A DNA stretch of 11,471 nucleotides from Anaerolineaceae bacterium UBA2260 (GCA_002347485.1 DDXM01000029.1:5751-17221); one strand, 5' to 3'. Positions 1 through 8,010 are shown, numbered from the stretch's first letter. Program-made: numbers and translations. The notes: a model not told the origin generated them from the sequence alone.

Positions 1-1567
1 GCCGGAACGAATAGAAGAAGCGTTTGATGCCATCGACAAAGGAGGTCACAAATGGCACCTGAACCTGCCCGGGGGCCGAGTCAGGCGAGTGTACGTAGAC
101 TTTATCCAATGCCAACGGCTGGCCCTGCAGCAGCGGCAGCACGTTACCTAGCAGTTGGGCGGCTGAACCAGAGCCTTCGGAGAACCGGTTCATCCGGGAG
201 GGGATCTTATCGGGGTCGGCGGCCAAAAAGCGGATGTTATCGATCGCCATCTGATAAGAGAGCACTTCCTGTGAACCGCCGCCCTGGTTAATCGATTCGA
301 GCATATACAGGTCTTGTTCCAGGTCTACCGCAATGGCAAGCAACTGGTCTTTGATATCCGGGATGTAATCGGAGATGACCCATTCCTTGAACTGGTCGGC
401 CTGGTTGCCGGTGAGCTTTTTTATCTCCAGCGAGAGTACGTTGATATCGATCAAGACCTTTTTAATTTTTTCTATGGCCGAGTTGTAAGGCGCATCATTG
501 GCTTCGATGCCGAGGACGTGCCTGCCCTGGGTCAGGTAAATTTTGAACGGTGTATCGCCGCCCAGGGTGATGTTGGCCCACTGCGTGGAATATGGGAATG
601 GGATTTGGTCCAGTTCGTCGTATGGCAGCTGGCCGTCGATGGTGATTTTTCGGAAAACGGTGAAGTTGTTCTTATAGTTCTGCAGCGCTCGCAGGGTAAT
701 GTTGTACATGCCGTCCTGCGGTACTTCAAACTCGTAGTAGGCAGCGCTGCCGCTGCGTTCCCAGCTCTCGCCGCCAATCGTGTTCAACAGCAGCTTATAG
801 GTATCGTATGGCGTCACTTCCAGGCTGCGGCTGTTGACGGGGCGGATGGATGTGTCATTCTTGTAACTGGGGAACTCGGCTTCCAATTCGACCAGCACGC
901 CGGAGGAATCTGCCGTGGGGTTCGTCGCCAGGTACTCCGCGTAGGTTGGGTTAGGCGCAAACGGCGCCAGGTAAACGCTGCCCAGCAGCATCGATTCGCG
1001 CGTCACCCTGAATTCAAATTCATGCTCGCCGGCGGTCAGGAAGAGTTGCGGAGGGTATTTTTGACTGAAATTCACGTCCCGCAGAATGACCTTCTCCCAA
1101 CGCAGCAGGCGTTCCTGACGGATGAGAGCGTCATTGCCGTAACGATCCTTCGGAAAAGTATCGCGGGAGTTTTGATAGAAAATCGGGAATGCAATCCGTT
1201 GGGTATCCACCATCGGAAAAACGCCGTCGACCAGCAGTTGGCCTTCGGGAGCGTTGATGTAAGACTCGGTAGCCGCCATGTCAAACGCGACGGTATATTG
1301 CCCGTCTACCGGGATGGATACGGTAAACTGGATGGTGTCACCCGGTCCCAGGAATACGCTCGGTTTCTCATATTCAGCGGCGATCGCATGATCGCTCTGC
1401 GGCAATCCAAATGAATCTGCGCGGATTTCGATCTCACCCCCGGCGGCGGCCGCCTGGGGCACTGGTGCAATCCAGCTGGCAGATTCCAGCCTCTCCGCCG
1501 AAACCGGCATAGCCGACACAAGGAGGACGACAGCAACCAGCAATCTGAGCAATCGGGCAACCCTCAT
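1..1567 (-). CDS. Large secreted protein with two carbohydrate-binding-like modules, probably the N-terminal part of a giant ABC substrate-binding protein (3' end beyond window)
   Basis: The minus-strand frame is open from ATG at 1567-1565 to the left edge: 522 codons and no stop. A GGAG ribosome site lies about 8 bases upstream. Residues 1-24 form a signal peptide (Arg-rich start, hydrophobic core, MPVSA end) without a lipobox Cys, so the product is probably secreted. Two beta-rich modules follow, about 45-205 and 225-357. Both end alike, in a TAGEHEFEF / TQGRHVLGI strand typical of carbohydrate-binding sandwiches. Residues 360-470 are helical and charged (IEKIKK, EIKKL, IDNIRFLAADPDKIP). 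From memory, this order resembles roughly 1000-residue extracellular solute-binding proteins of Paenibacillus and Chloroflexota, whose sugar-binding fold follows the helical part; that part would lie off the window. It is the third gene after GH94 and the binding lipoprotein, 85 bases behind the latter, so probably co-transcribed. It could instead be a cell-surface glycan-binding protein. Confidence 0.75.
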   Translation of the reverse strand, partial: MRVARLLRLLVAVVLLVSAMPVSAERLESASWIAPVPQAAAAGGEIEIRADSFGLPQSDHAIAAEYEKPSVFLGPGDTIQFTVSIPVDGQYTVAFDMAATESYINAPEGQLLVDGVFPMVDTQRIAFPIFYQNSRDTFPKDRYGNDALIRQERLLRWEKVILRDVNFSQKYPPQLFLTAGEHEFEFRVTRESMLLGSVYLAPFAPNPTYAEYLATNPTADSSGVLVELEAEFPSYKNDTSIRPVNSRSLEVTPYDTYKLLLNTIGGESWERSGSAAYYEFEVPQDGMYNITLRALQNYKNNFTVFRKITIDGQLPYDELDQIPFPYSTQWANITLGGDTPFKIYLTQGRHVLGIEANDAPYNSAIEKIKKVLIDINVLSLEIKKLTGNQADQFKEWVISDYIPDIKDQLLAIAVDLEQDLYMLESINQGGGSQEVLSYQMAIDNIRFLAADPDKIPSRMNRFSEGSGSAAQLLGNVLPLLQGQPLALDKVYVHSPDSAPGQVQVPFVTSFVDGIKRFFYSFR

Positions 1568-1612
1568 TGGAAACTCCAGCCGTAGGATCACACAAGGTCT
1601 AATTCCAAGAAT

Positions 1613-1636
1613 GGGCGTCGTGTTTCCACGACGCCC
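1613..1636 (-). other. Stable GNRA-loop hairpin between two operon genes
   Basis: GGGCGTCGTG and CACGACGCCC pair perfectly (10 bp) around a GAAA tetraloop when read on the minus (transcribed) strand. The hairpin begins 17 bases after the stop of the binding-protein gene and ends about 45 bases before the next start codon. No T-run follows it (ATTCTTGG), so it is a poor intrinsic terminator. Family knowledge: such hairpins after a binding-protein gene often protect the upstream mRNA and keep the binding protein in excess over downstream products. That role here is an inference. Confidence 0.65.
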
Positions 1637-1652
1637 GTCCCCATTGATACTG

Positions 1653-3074
1653 CTATTTGTTCATTTCCGCGGCAGCGTCTGCCAGGATCTTGTTGGCAAA
1701 CTCTTCCAATTTCGCGGCGTAGTCCTCATATTTGTAACGGCCGTCGTTCGCAAAATTGAACATGAACCACATATTGACATCTTTGTCTTCCCCGATGTCA
1801 ATACCGGGTTTGCCTTCCCAGCGAGCATTGATGTAGCCGGGCACAATCTTGGCCAGTGATTCGATCATGCTGTTGTCCAGGTTTTCCAGCGCAGCCAGTA
1901 TACCGGGCTTGTCTACGAACTCTTTGTAGAGTTCCAACGAAGCTTCGTCAACTGAAACGGGTATCTTCGGTGCAGAACCCGCGGCTCTGGCCAGTTCCGC
2001 TTCCTTCATGTAGGCTTCTTTCGAGAAGGTCATCCACTTGGCGAAGTTGTAAGCCTCTTCCAGGTTGGCGGTCGTCTTGGAAACCACCATCACGTCGAAA
2101 ACGATAGCCTGGTTGCCGCCCGGAACGCCGACAAAGTCCCATTCAAAGGTGGCGCCCGAAACATAACCCGGCACTGACCAGGAGGCATCCCAGCGCATGC
2201 CAACTTCCTGGTTCAGGAACAGTTCCCAAGGGCCGGTGGATTTGAAGTTGGTCTTCTGCTCGTCGGTCAGACCCTGCCAGGTGTACGGCTTCATTTCACC
2301 GGTCTTGGCAATGGCCTCTTTGAACGCGTCGGAGTTGTAATTCATCTTTTCGCCGTCGTAGCTGAACCACTTCAAATTCGGATCAATGGCGTTGGAATAC
2401 CAGCCAGTAACAAATTCCTGCTCGTCCAGGCCTAGGATGCCCTTGGAAACGTTGTGCAAACCAGTCACAGCTTCATTCCACTCTTCCAAGGTGAAACCAT
2501 ATTCCGGGGCGTCCATGTTGGCGGCTTCATATAGGTCTTTGTTGACAAAGTAGCCCATGACGAATTGGGCAGCCGGCAGACCGAGGACCTTGCCGGAGTA
2601 GGTGAAGGAATCCTTCAACACCTCGGGCACATCCGCCCAGTCAGCGTCTTCGGCGGTGAACTCGGAAAGATCAGCCACCCAGTCGTTCTGAACATAAAGC
2701 GGCACGTTGTTGGCCATGAACACATCGGGCAATTCGCCCTTGGCCGCATAGGCCGTCAGGTTGGCTTCCCAGCCGCCCTCGGCAGACATATCCACGAACT
2801 CGATAGTCACGTTCGGGTGCAGGTCGGTATAAGCCTTGACCAACTGCCGCTGGATATTGTTTTCCTCTTCGGTACCCAGGTTCCAGTTGGCGTAGCGCAG
2901 CGTCACTGGTTCGGCGGCGGGCGGTTCGGTGGGCGTGGCAGTCGGTTCTTCCGGTGGGGTGGTCGGGGCCGCAGCGGTCGGGGCCGCAGCGGTCGGGGTC
3001 GCAGCGGGAGCGCATGCGGCCAGTACAAAGACAGCAATTAGGATCAGACTGATTAACGTAGCAAACTTTTTCAT
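1653..3074 (-). CDS. Sugar ABC transporter substrate-binding lipoprotein (family 1, UgpB/MalE-like)
   Basis: This 473-residue protein captures a sugar outside the membrane and delivers it to an ABC permease. The start is set at ATG 3074, because AGGAGG lies 8 bases upstream and a lipoprotein signal begins there. The open frame runs 37 codons further up, but that stretch is the intergenic region. Residues 1-20 are the signal peptide, the lipobox is VLAAC with Cys21 as the lipidated residue, and residues 22-56 are an Ala/Pro/Thr/Glu linker. The binding fold follows from about 57 (VTLRYANW, then TDLHPNVTIEFVD, DVFMANN, GLPAAQFVMGYFVNKDLYE, RWDASWSVPGY), matching family 1 solute-binding proteins in order and length. 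It is preceded by the GH94 gene (132-base gap) and followed by the large secreted protein. The ligand is inferred to be a beta-linked oligosaccharide from these neighbours. No permease or ATPase gene is visible beside it. Confidence 0.93.
   Translation of the reverse strand: MKKFATLISLILIAVFVLAACAPAATPTAAAPTAAAPTTPPEEPTATPTEPPAAEPVTLRYANWNLGTEEENNIQRQLVKAYTDLHPNVTIEFVDMSAEGGWEANLTAYAAKGELPDVFMANNVPLYVQNDWVADLSEFTAEDADWADVPEVLKDSFTYSGKVLGLPAAQFVMGYFVNKDLYEAANMDAPEYGFTLEEWNEAVTGLHNVSKGILGLDEQEFVTGWYSNAIDPNLKWFSYDGEKMNYNSDAFKEAIAKTGEMKPYTWQGLTDEQKTNFKSTGPWELFLNQEVGMRWDASWSVPGYVSGATFEWDFVGVPGGNQAIVFDVMVVSKTTANLEEAYNFAKWMTFSKEAYMKEAELARAAGSAPKIPVSVDEASLELYKEFVDKPGILAALENLDNSMIESLAKIVPGYINARWEGKPGIDIGEDKDVNMWFMFNFANDGRYKYEDYAAKLEEFANKILADAAAEMNK
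2961..3005 (-). repeat. Three tandem 15-base units in the lipoprotein linker
   Basis: The unit GGTCGGGGCCGCAGC (plus strand) occurs at 2961-2975 and 2976-2990 exactly, and at 2991-3005 with one change. It encodes the repeated Thr/Ala/Pro part of the linker behind the lipid anchor. Being a multiple of three, copy number can change without breaking the frame, so linker length is probably variable between strains. Confidence 0.85.
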
Positions 3075-3206
3075 TTGTTTTTCCTCCTCTTGAATATTGA
3101 GCGATATGTGAAAGTCAAAAAACCGTCGGTGGTCATTGTAGCTAATTTTCTCTTTCTTCCTCCTTTTTCTTGCCCGGTTATGCAACTTGATGGGTCTGTT
3201 TTCAGG

Positions 3207-5582
3207 TTAGCCCAACAAAACTTCAACCACATGATTCTTTCCGTCCGCAAAGACCGGGATCAACTGGTCGCCTATGGGATTTCCATCCACGCGCATGGAT
3301 TGCACGCCGTGGCTCAAGTGGGCGGGGTTCTGTACGGCAATTTGATAAGTAGCGCCTTGGAACTTTCGCGTGACCTTGAAACCGTCCCACTGCGCCGGAA
3401 TGGATGGGTCCACCAACAGTCCGTCCGGCTGCGGCCGGATCCCCAGGATCCAGTGTGTGGCCACGCGGTGCAGCCACTGCGAGGAACCCGTGTACCAGGT
3501 CCACCCGCCGCGGCCGTAATACTCGGATAGTGGCCCGTCGATGTTGCCCGGTGTCACATAAGGCTCGGCTTTGTAGGTATCAATATCCTGGCTGCGGTTG
3601 GGTGGACAGATTTTGCGGAAGGCTTCATAAGCTCGCTCGGCCTGCCCCGCCAGCGCATAGGCCCACACTGACCAGGTGGCCGCGTGCGTATACACGCCGC
3701 CGTTTTCGCGCAGGCCGGGGGCGTACCGCGTGATGTAGCCGATGTCTGACCGCGGCTTGGTGAAGGCGGGATAATTCAGCAGGGTGCCAAAATCCTTCAA
3801 CAGGTATTTCGTCACCGAGTCCATGGCTGCTTTTACGCGATCCTCTGGCGCAATCCCACTGATCACCGCCCAGTTGTTGGGCATGAGGAAAATTTTACCC
3901 TCTTCGTTGATCTCGGAGCCCAGCAGCATGCCACCGTCGGTGGTCGCCTGCAAGTACCAGGCGCCGTCCCAGCCGTGGCGGTTGAGCGCATCCTTCAGGC
4001 TCTCGCGCACCACGGCGCATTTTTCAGCAAACGCGCTGTCACCGCGCGCCTGTGCCAGCGGGATGAAATTGCCCAGGATCATGTAGAGAAACTCGCCGAC
4101 CCAGAAGCTCTCACCCTTCATCAGCGTGCCGACCGCGCTCAAGCCGTCGTTCCAGTCGTGGTCGCCAATCAGCGGCACGCCGCGCGGCGAGAAGCGCGAG
4201 AAGGAGCGCTCGATGGCGCGCTTGCAATGGTCATAGAGCGGCTCAGCCGGGCCGTTCAGGTAAGGGGCTATTTCATCCAGGATGGCAAAATCGGCCGTTT
4301 CCTTGAGATAGGCATCCAGGATGAAGGGCAGCCACAACAAATCGTCGGAACAGTTGGTGCGCGGCCCGCCACCGCGGATGGAAAACCACCAGTGGTATAC
4401 GTCACCCTCAATGAACTGGTGCGCTGCGTGCAACAGCAGTTGTTTTTTAGTGTATTCCGGTTGACTGACCAGAAAGATCTGGCTATCCTGCAGCTGGTCG
4501 CGATAGCCGATGCCTGCCGAAACCTGGTAGAGCCCCGATTTTCCCCACAGCCGACCGGAAATCGACTGGTACTTGAGCCAGTAATTCGTCATGAAGTTCA
4601 GGGCTTCGTCAGGGGTTTCCACCACCTCGGTGTCGATGAAGCGCGACCAGAAGGCCTTCACGTCCTGCAGGGCCTGCGCGCTTTTAGCCGGTGCTGTATA
4701 ACGGTGGATCAGTTCGGTGGCATCTTCTTTGCCGTCCTCGGCTGCGCCTAGTGTGAACACGATGGTTTTTGACTCGCCCGGTGCCAGGGTTACCTGCACC
4801 TGCAGAGCGGCGATGGCATCGGTAAAGCGGCCGCTGCGGCCAGCCAGTTGGTTGTCCAGCATGGCCTGCGGCCGGTCGTCGTTGCGATACATGCCGATGA
4901 ACGACTCTTTATCGCAATCGAACGACTTCACAGGCTCGCTTACCGCCATGAAGGCAGTGTACGGCCAGTCGATGTTATTGTACCGACCCTTATCGTCCGC
5001 GAAACCCCACAGGTACTTGCGCGCGTAAAGCGTGCTGGCGCCCAGGTTAGCCGAGGTATCGATGAATAGCTTGTGAAACTCGCGGTGCTCATCTGGCGCA
5101 AACCCCAACAGCCATTCAATGTACGAGGTTACGTCCAGTTCGCGCGTTTCGGCGCTCTGGTTGGTCAGTTTAAGCTCAAAAATCTCCACCGGGTCACCGG
5201 CGGAGACAAAATTAGTCAATTCGCTTTCGATATCTTCAATGGTCTGGAAAAATTTGGAATAGCCGATGCCGTGAATGGCTTTGAACGCCTGATATGGGTG
5301 CATCACCGGCTTATAGGTCGCCGACCAATAAACGTTGCGCTTTAGGTCGCGGATGTAAAAATACTTACCCCAGTTATCCTTGACCAGATCCTGGAAGGAG
5401 CGCGTCAGGCGGTTTTGACCGGCGTTGCCGCGCCAGCTGAAACCAGACCCGGTCTGCGAAACCATCATGCCATAATCGCCGTTGCTGATCACATTTCCCC
5501 AGGGTTTGGGTGTCAACGGGGTGGTGATTACATATTCTCTGCCATCTTCCGAAAAATAACCATATGGGTTCGCAAATTTCAT
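3207..5582 (-). CDS. GH94 family glycoside phosphorylase (cellobiose/cellobionate/beta-glucan phosphorylase type)
   Basis: This 791-residue cytoplasmic enzyme has no signal peptide. Family GH94 uses phosphate to cleave a beta-glycosidic bond, releasing a sugar 1-phosphate with inversion. The N-terminal beta-sandwich starts NPYGYFSEDGREYVIT and contains KPWGNVISN. The helical catalytic barrel has GYRDQLQD (359-366) and GDHDWNDG (473-480); D479 of DWND is the expected general acid. ENGGVYTHA (626-634, H633) and WTWYTGSS (694-701) match the family's phosphate-binding segments. The C-terminus has the usual IPAQWDGFKV strand. Length fits short GH94 members such as cellobiose or cellobionate phosphorylases (about 790-820), while the NPYG...PWGNVI start recalls the beta-1,2-glucan branch, so substrate is open. 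Start ATG 5582 has GAGGT 8 bases upstream. It is the first gene after the promoter and palindromic operator at 5668-5722, and heads the operon with the binding protein. Confidence 0.93.
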   Translation of the reverse strand: MKFANPYGYFSEDGREYVITTPLTPKPWGNVISNGDYGMMVSQTGSGFSWRGNAGQNRLTRSFQDLVKDNWGKYFYIRDLKRNVYWSATYKPVMHPYQAFKAIHGIGYSKFFQTIEDIESELTNFVSAGDPVEIFELKLTNQSAETRELDVTSYIEWLLGFAPDEHREFHKLFIDTSANLGASTLYARKYLWGFADDKGRYNNIDWPYTAFMAVSEPVKSFDCDKESFIGMYRNDDRPQAMLDNQLAGRSGRFTDAIAALQVQVTLAPGESKTIVFTLGAAEDGKEDATELIHRYTAPAKSAQALQDVKAFWSRFIDTEVVETPDEALNFMTNYWLKYQSISGRLWGKSGLYQVSAGIGYRDQLQDSQIFLVSQPEYTKKQLLLHAAHQFIEGDVYHWWFSIRGGGPRTNCSDDLLWLPFILDAYLKETADFAILDEIAPYLNGPAEPLYDHCKRAIERSFSRFSPRGVPLIGDHDWNDGLSAVGTLMKGESFWVGEFLYMILGNFIPLAQARGDSAFAEKCAVVRESLKDALNRHGWDGAWYLQATTDGGMLLGSEINEEGKIFLMPNNWAVISGIAPEDRVKAAMDSVTKYLLKDFGTLLNYPAFTKPRSDIGYITRYAPGLRENGGVYTHAATWSVWAYALAGQAERAYEAFRKICPPNRSQDIDTYKAEPYVTPGNIDGPLSEYYGRGGWTWYTGSSQWLHRVATHWILGIRPQPDGLLVDPSIPAQWDGFKVTRKFQGATYQIAVQNPAHLSHGVQSMRVDGNPIGDQLIPVFADGKNHVVEVLLG

Positions 5583-5667
5583 CCGGTTTGACCTCGATGG
5601 AAGAAGAAGATCGGTTGTGGAAGCTACGAAACCTCGCCCCCGGCAGTCTCCGCAACCGCCTGTCGCT

Positions 5668-5685
5668 AAGTGAAACGTTTCACTT
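5668..5685. promoter_or_regulatory. Perfect 18-base CG-centred palindrome, LacI-family operator
   Basis: AAGTGAAACGTTTCACTT is an exact palindrome centred on CG, the hallmark of LacI/GalR operators. It starts about 10 bases downstream of the -10 box of the GH94 promoter, so a bound repressor would sit on the transcription start. It lies 86 bases before the GH94 start codon. Confidence 0.85.
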
Positions 5686-5694
5686 TTACATTTG

Positions 5695-5722
5695 ATTATA
5701 ACAACCTTTTTTAAAAAGTCAA
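5695..5722 (-). promoter_or_regulatory. Sigma-70 promoter of the GH94 operon with AT-rich upstream element
   Basis: On the minus strand TTGACT (5722-5717), a 16-base spacer and TATAAT (5700-5695) form a near-consensus promoter. Immediately upstream (about 5723-5748) the DNA is almost pure A/T with A- and T-tracts, as in UP elements bound by the RNA polymerase alpha subunit. Predicted transcription start is near 5688, at the edge of the palindromic operator. Confidence 0.8.
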
Positions 5723-5747
5723 TAACTTTTTAATTATTTTTAATAAA

Positions 5748-5778
5748 GATTCAATTCTCGATATCGATTTGGTGAATC
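5748..5778. other. Nested inverted repeat between GH3 stop and GH94 promoter
   Basis: GATTCA (5748-5753) and TGAATC (5773-5778) pair across a centre that nearly coincides with the palindrome TCGATATCGA (5758-5767). It lies 25 bases after the GH3 stop and about 26 bases upstream of the GH94 -35 box. On the minus strand it is followed by TTTATT. It could be a weak terminator for the GH3 transcript or an extra regulator site; neither is certain. Confidence 0.35.
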
Positions 5779-5802
5779 AATGGTTTGCTAGATCTACCCG
5801 AC

Positions 5803-7944
5803 TCAGAGCACACTGAAGGAGCCTTCCAGGCTGGCGTTGCTGTCGTTGCCTACCCACACCTTGAATTCACCTGGCTCGAGCACCCATTGGCCGCCCAGGC
5901 CGTAGTACGAAAGTTCCTCCGCACCCAGATCGAAGGTTACCCGGCGCGATTCGCCGGGCTTCAACGCTACGCGCTCAAAGCCTTTCAGCTCCCGCACCGG
6001 GCGTGTCAGGCGAGAGACGCAATCCTGCACATAGCACTGCACTACTTCCTCACCGTCACACCCGCCGGTGTTGGTCACCGTGACCGAAACGCGCATTTTG
6101 CCGCCCGGCTGAATGACTTGCGGCTGCACTTCCAGCCCGTCGATGGCAAAGCGGGTGTAGCTGAGCCCAAAGCCGAACGGGAAATGCGGCGTCACGGGCA
6201 TGTCCAAGTAGCGCGGGTTGAAACGGCCGGTGCTGTTATGGTTGTAATGCACCGGGATTTGCCCCTCACCGCGCGGGAACGAGACTGGCAGCTTGCCGCC
6301 CGGATTGACCGTCCCCAGCAGCACATCCACAGTTGCTTCGGCCCCCAGATTGCCCGGGTGCCAGGCCAGCAGCAGCGCGTCGGCCTGCGGCTCAATGTGA
6401 GTAAGCGCTAACGGCCGGCCGGTATAAACCACCACCGCCAGCGGCTTGCCCAACCCGGCAACCGCGTTGAACAACGCTTGCTGGCCGGCGGGCAGGTCGA
6501 TCGAAGCCACACAATTGTATTCGCCGTTGCGCGCGTGCGATTCGCCCAACGCCAGTACCACCACGTCCGCCTCGGCTGCCGCCATCAGCATTTCGTCGTA
6601 CAGGCCGCTGCGCGCGGTCAAGATCTGCGTGTCGGGCAGTGCGGCGCGTAAGGCGTCTGCCAGCGTACCCGGCTCGTCCGCCAGGATGTCGTTGACCCAT
6701 GAGCCCAGCATCGTGCGGCGCTCATGGGCGTACGGGCCGATCACCGCGACGCGGTGTGCATCCGTCTCGAGCGGCAGCAATCCGTTATTCTTTAACAGCA
6801 CCATGCTGCGCGCGGCAGCGCGCCGTGCCACTGCCTTATACGTCTCGAGTGGAAGCTGCTCGAGTTGCCTGCTTGTATCCGCGTACGGACGGTCGAACAA
6901 CCCCAGGCGGAATTTAACCGCCAGCACCCGCCGGACGGCGTCGTCGAGCCGCTCCGGTGAAATCTCGCCTGCCTGCACCAGTTCGGCCAGGTGATGGGTG
7001 TAGCACTCGGTCGCCATTTCCATATCCAGCCCGGCGCTAAAGGCTATCCGGGCGGCTTCGCGCTCGTCGGCTGCCACGCGGTGGTTGATCAATTCACCCA
7101 CCGACGACCAATCTGAGATGATAAAGCCCTCGAAGCCGAACTCATCCTTGAGGATGTCCGTCAACAGATAGTGGCTGCCGGAAGCTGGCTCGCCGTTCAG
7201 GTCGTGGAAGGCCGACATGACCGTGCCCACTCCGGCCTGCACGGCCGCCTTGAAGGGTGGCAGGTAGATGTTGCGTAGGGTGTGATCGGTGATCTCGGCG
7301 GTGTTGTAGTCGCGTCCGCCCTCGGCTGCGCCGTAGCCGACGTAATGCTTGGCGCAGGCCAGAATCCGGCCGGGTTTGAAGTAGCCCAGTTCATCCTGCC
7401 CGCCCTGAAAGCCGCGCACGGCCGCCGCGGCCATTTTAGAACCCAAATAAGGATCCTCGCCGTAGCCTTCAATGATGCGCCCCCAGCGCGGATCGCGGGC
7501 GATATCCATCATCGGCGCAAAAGTCCAATGGATGCCCATGCTGGCGGTTTCGGCCGCCGCGATGGCGCTGGCTTCCTCCAACGCAGCGGGATCAAACGAC
7601 GACGCCATGGCCAGCGGAATGGGGAAGACGGTGTGCAGCCCGTGGATCACATCCATCCCGCTCAGGATGGGAATGCCCAGCCGCGATTCTTCCACCGCGA
7701 TGCGCTGGACCTCGTTCAAATCGGCGATGCCCGCGGTGCGCTGGGTGACGCTGCCCGCCAGCGGCACGGCGGAGAGGATGCGTGAGCCCAGCCCAGTGGC
7801 GCGAATGCGCTGCAGGATCTCCTCGCGGTCCTCCGGAGGGATGTAAATCTGCACGCATTGGGCAATTTTTTCTTCCAGCGTCATGCGCGCAAGCAAATCC
7901 TCCACGCGCTCTTCAACAGATAAGTTTGAATCTTTGTATTTCAT
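5803..7944 (-). CDS. GH3 family beta-glucosidase (BglX-like), cytoplasmic
   Basis: This 713-residue retaining glycoside hydrolase removes terminal beta-D-glucosyl (possibly xylosyl) residues. The N-terminal barrel has GMDVIHG (96-102), DPRWGR..EGYGEDP (151-165), the substrate-binding AKHY (K199, H200) and GFIISDW with nucleophile D278. The second domain (about 380-570) has VLLKNNGLLPL, VIGPYA, ALGES and GNLGAEA. A fibronectin-III-like domain (about 600-700) ends it, with PFGFGLSYT, ELKGFERVAL and the GEFKVWVGNDS strand. E475 in NGEYN is a candidate acid/base, but this short loop differs from the commoner GE..R form. There is no signal peptide, unlike periplasmic BglX, so it should act on imported sugar or GH94 products. 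Start ATG 7944 matches typical GH3 N-termini but has only a weak GAAG ribosome site. It lies upstream of the GH94 operon on the same strand, with its own promoter region. Confidence 0.95.
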   Translation of the reverse strand: MKYKDSNLSVEERVEDLLARMTLEEKIAQCVQIYIPPEDREEILQRIRATGLGSRILSAVPLAGSVTQRTAGIADLNEVQRIAVEESRLGIPILSGMDVIHGLHTVFPIPLAMASSFDPAALEEASAIAAAETASMGIHWTFAPMMDIARDPRWGRIIEGYGEDPYLGSKMAAAAVRGFQGGQDELGYFKPGRILACAKHYVGYGAAEGGRDYNTAEITDHTLRNIYLPPFKAAVQAGVGTVMSAFHDLNGEPASGSHYLLTDILKDEFGFEGFIISDWSSVGELINHRVAADEREAARIAFSAGLDMEMATECYTHHLAELVQAGEISPERLDDAVRRVLAVKFRLGLFDRPYADTSRQLEQLPLETYKAVARRAAARSMVLLKNNGLLPLETDAHRVAVIGPYAHERRTMLGSWVNDILADEPGTLADALRAALPDTQILTARSGLYDEMLMAAAEADVVVLALGESHARNGEYNCVASIDLPAGQQALFNAVAGLGKPLAVVVYTGRPLALTHIEPQADALLLAWHPGNLGAEATVDVLLGTVNPGGKLPVSFPRGEGQIPVHYNHNSTGRFNPRYLDMPVTPHFPFGFGLSYTRFAIDGLEVQPQVIQPGGKMRVSVTVTNTGGCDGEEVVQCYVQDCVSRLTRPVRELKGFERVALKPGESRRVTFDLGAEELSYYGLGGQWVLEPGEFKVWVGNDSNASLEGSFSVL

Positions 7945-7982
7945 GGCTTCACTGCAATAACAACAGGATAAAACATATAAAA

Positions 7983-8010
7983 ATTATACCCTCTGCACAA
8001 GGCCAGAAAA
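7983..8010 (-). promoter_or_regulatory. Candidate promoter of the GH3 gene
   Basis: On the minus strand TATAAT (7988-7983) is a perfect -10 box, with a poor -35 (TTTTCT, 8010-8005) at 16 bases. The weak -35 suggests activator dependence. The box lies about 40 bases before the GH3 start codon. No CG-centred palindrome is present here. Confidence 0.5.

Noticed and set aside
314..1414. Long plus-strand open frame of 366 codons opposite the large secreted protein gene
   Set aside because: It is antisense to a minus-strand frame that has a signal peptide, ribosome site and coherent protein sequence. Its own translation shows no domain and no ribosome site.
3071..3136. A 21-codon leader frame (minus) whose TGA overlaps the binding-protein ATG
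   Set aside because: The only strong purine tract (AGGAGG at 3159-3164) is 22 bases from its ATG, too far for a ribosome site, so translation is not supported.
3075..3185. Upstream extension of the binding-protein frame by 37 codons
   Set aside because: The extension is basic and lies before the lipoprotein signal peptide; AGGAGG at 3083-3088 fits the start at 3074.
3975..4751. 258-codon plus-strand frame opposite the GH94 gene
   Set aside because: It is a shadow of the GH94 gene, whose motifs and length are unmistakable on the minus strand.
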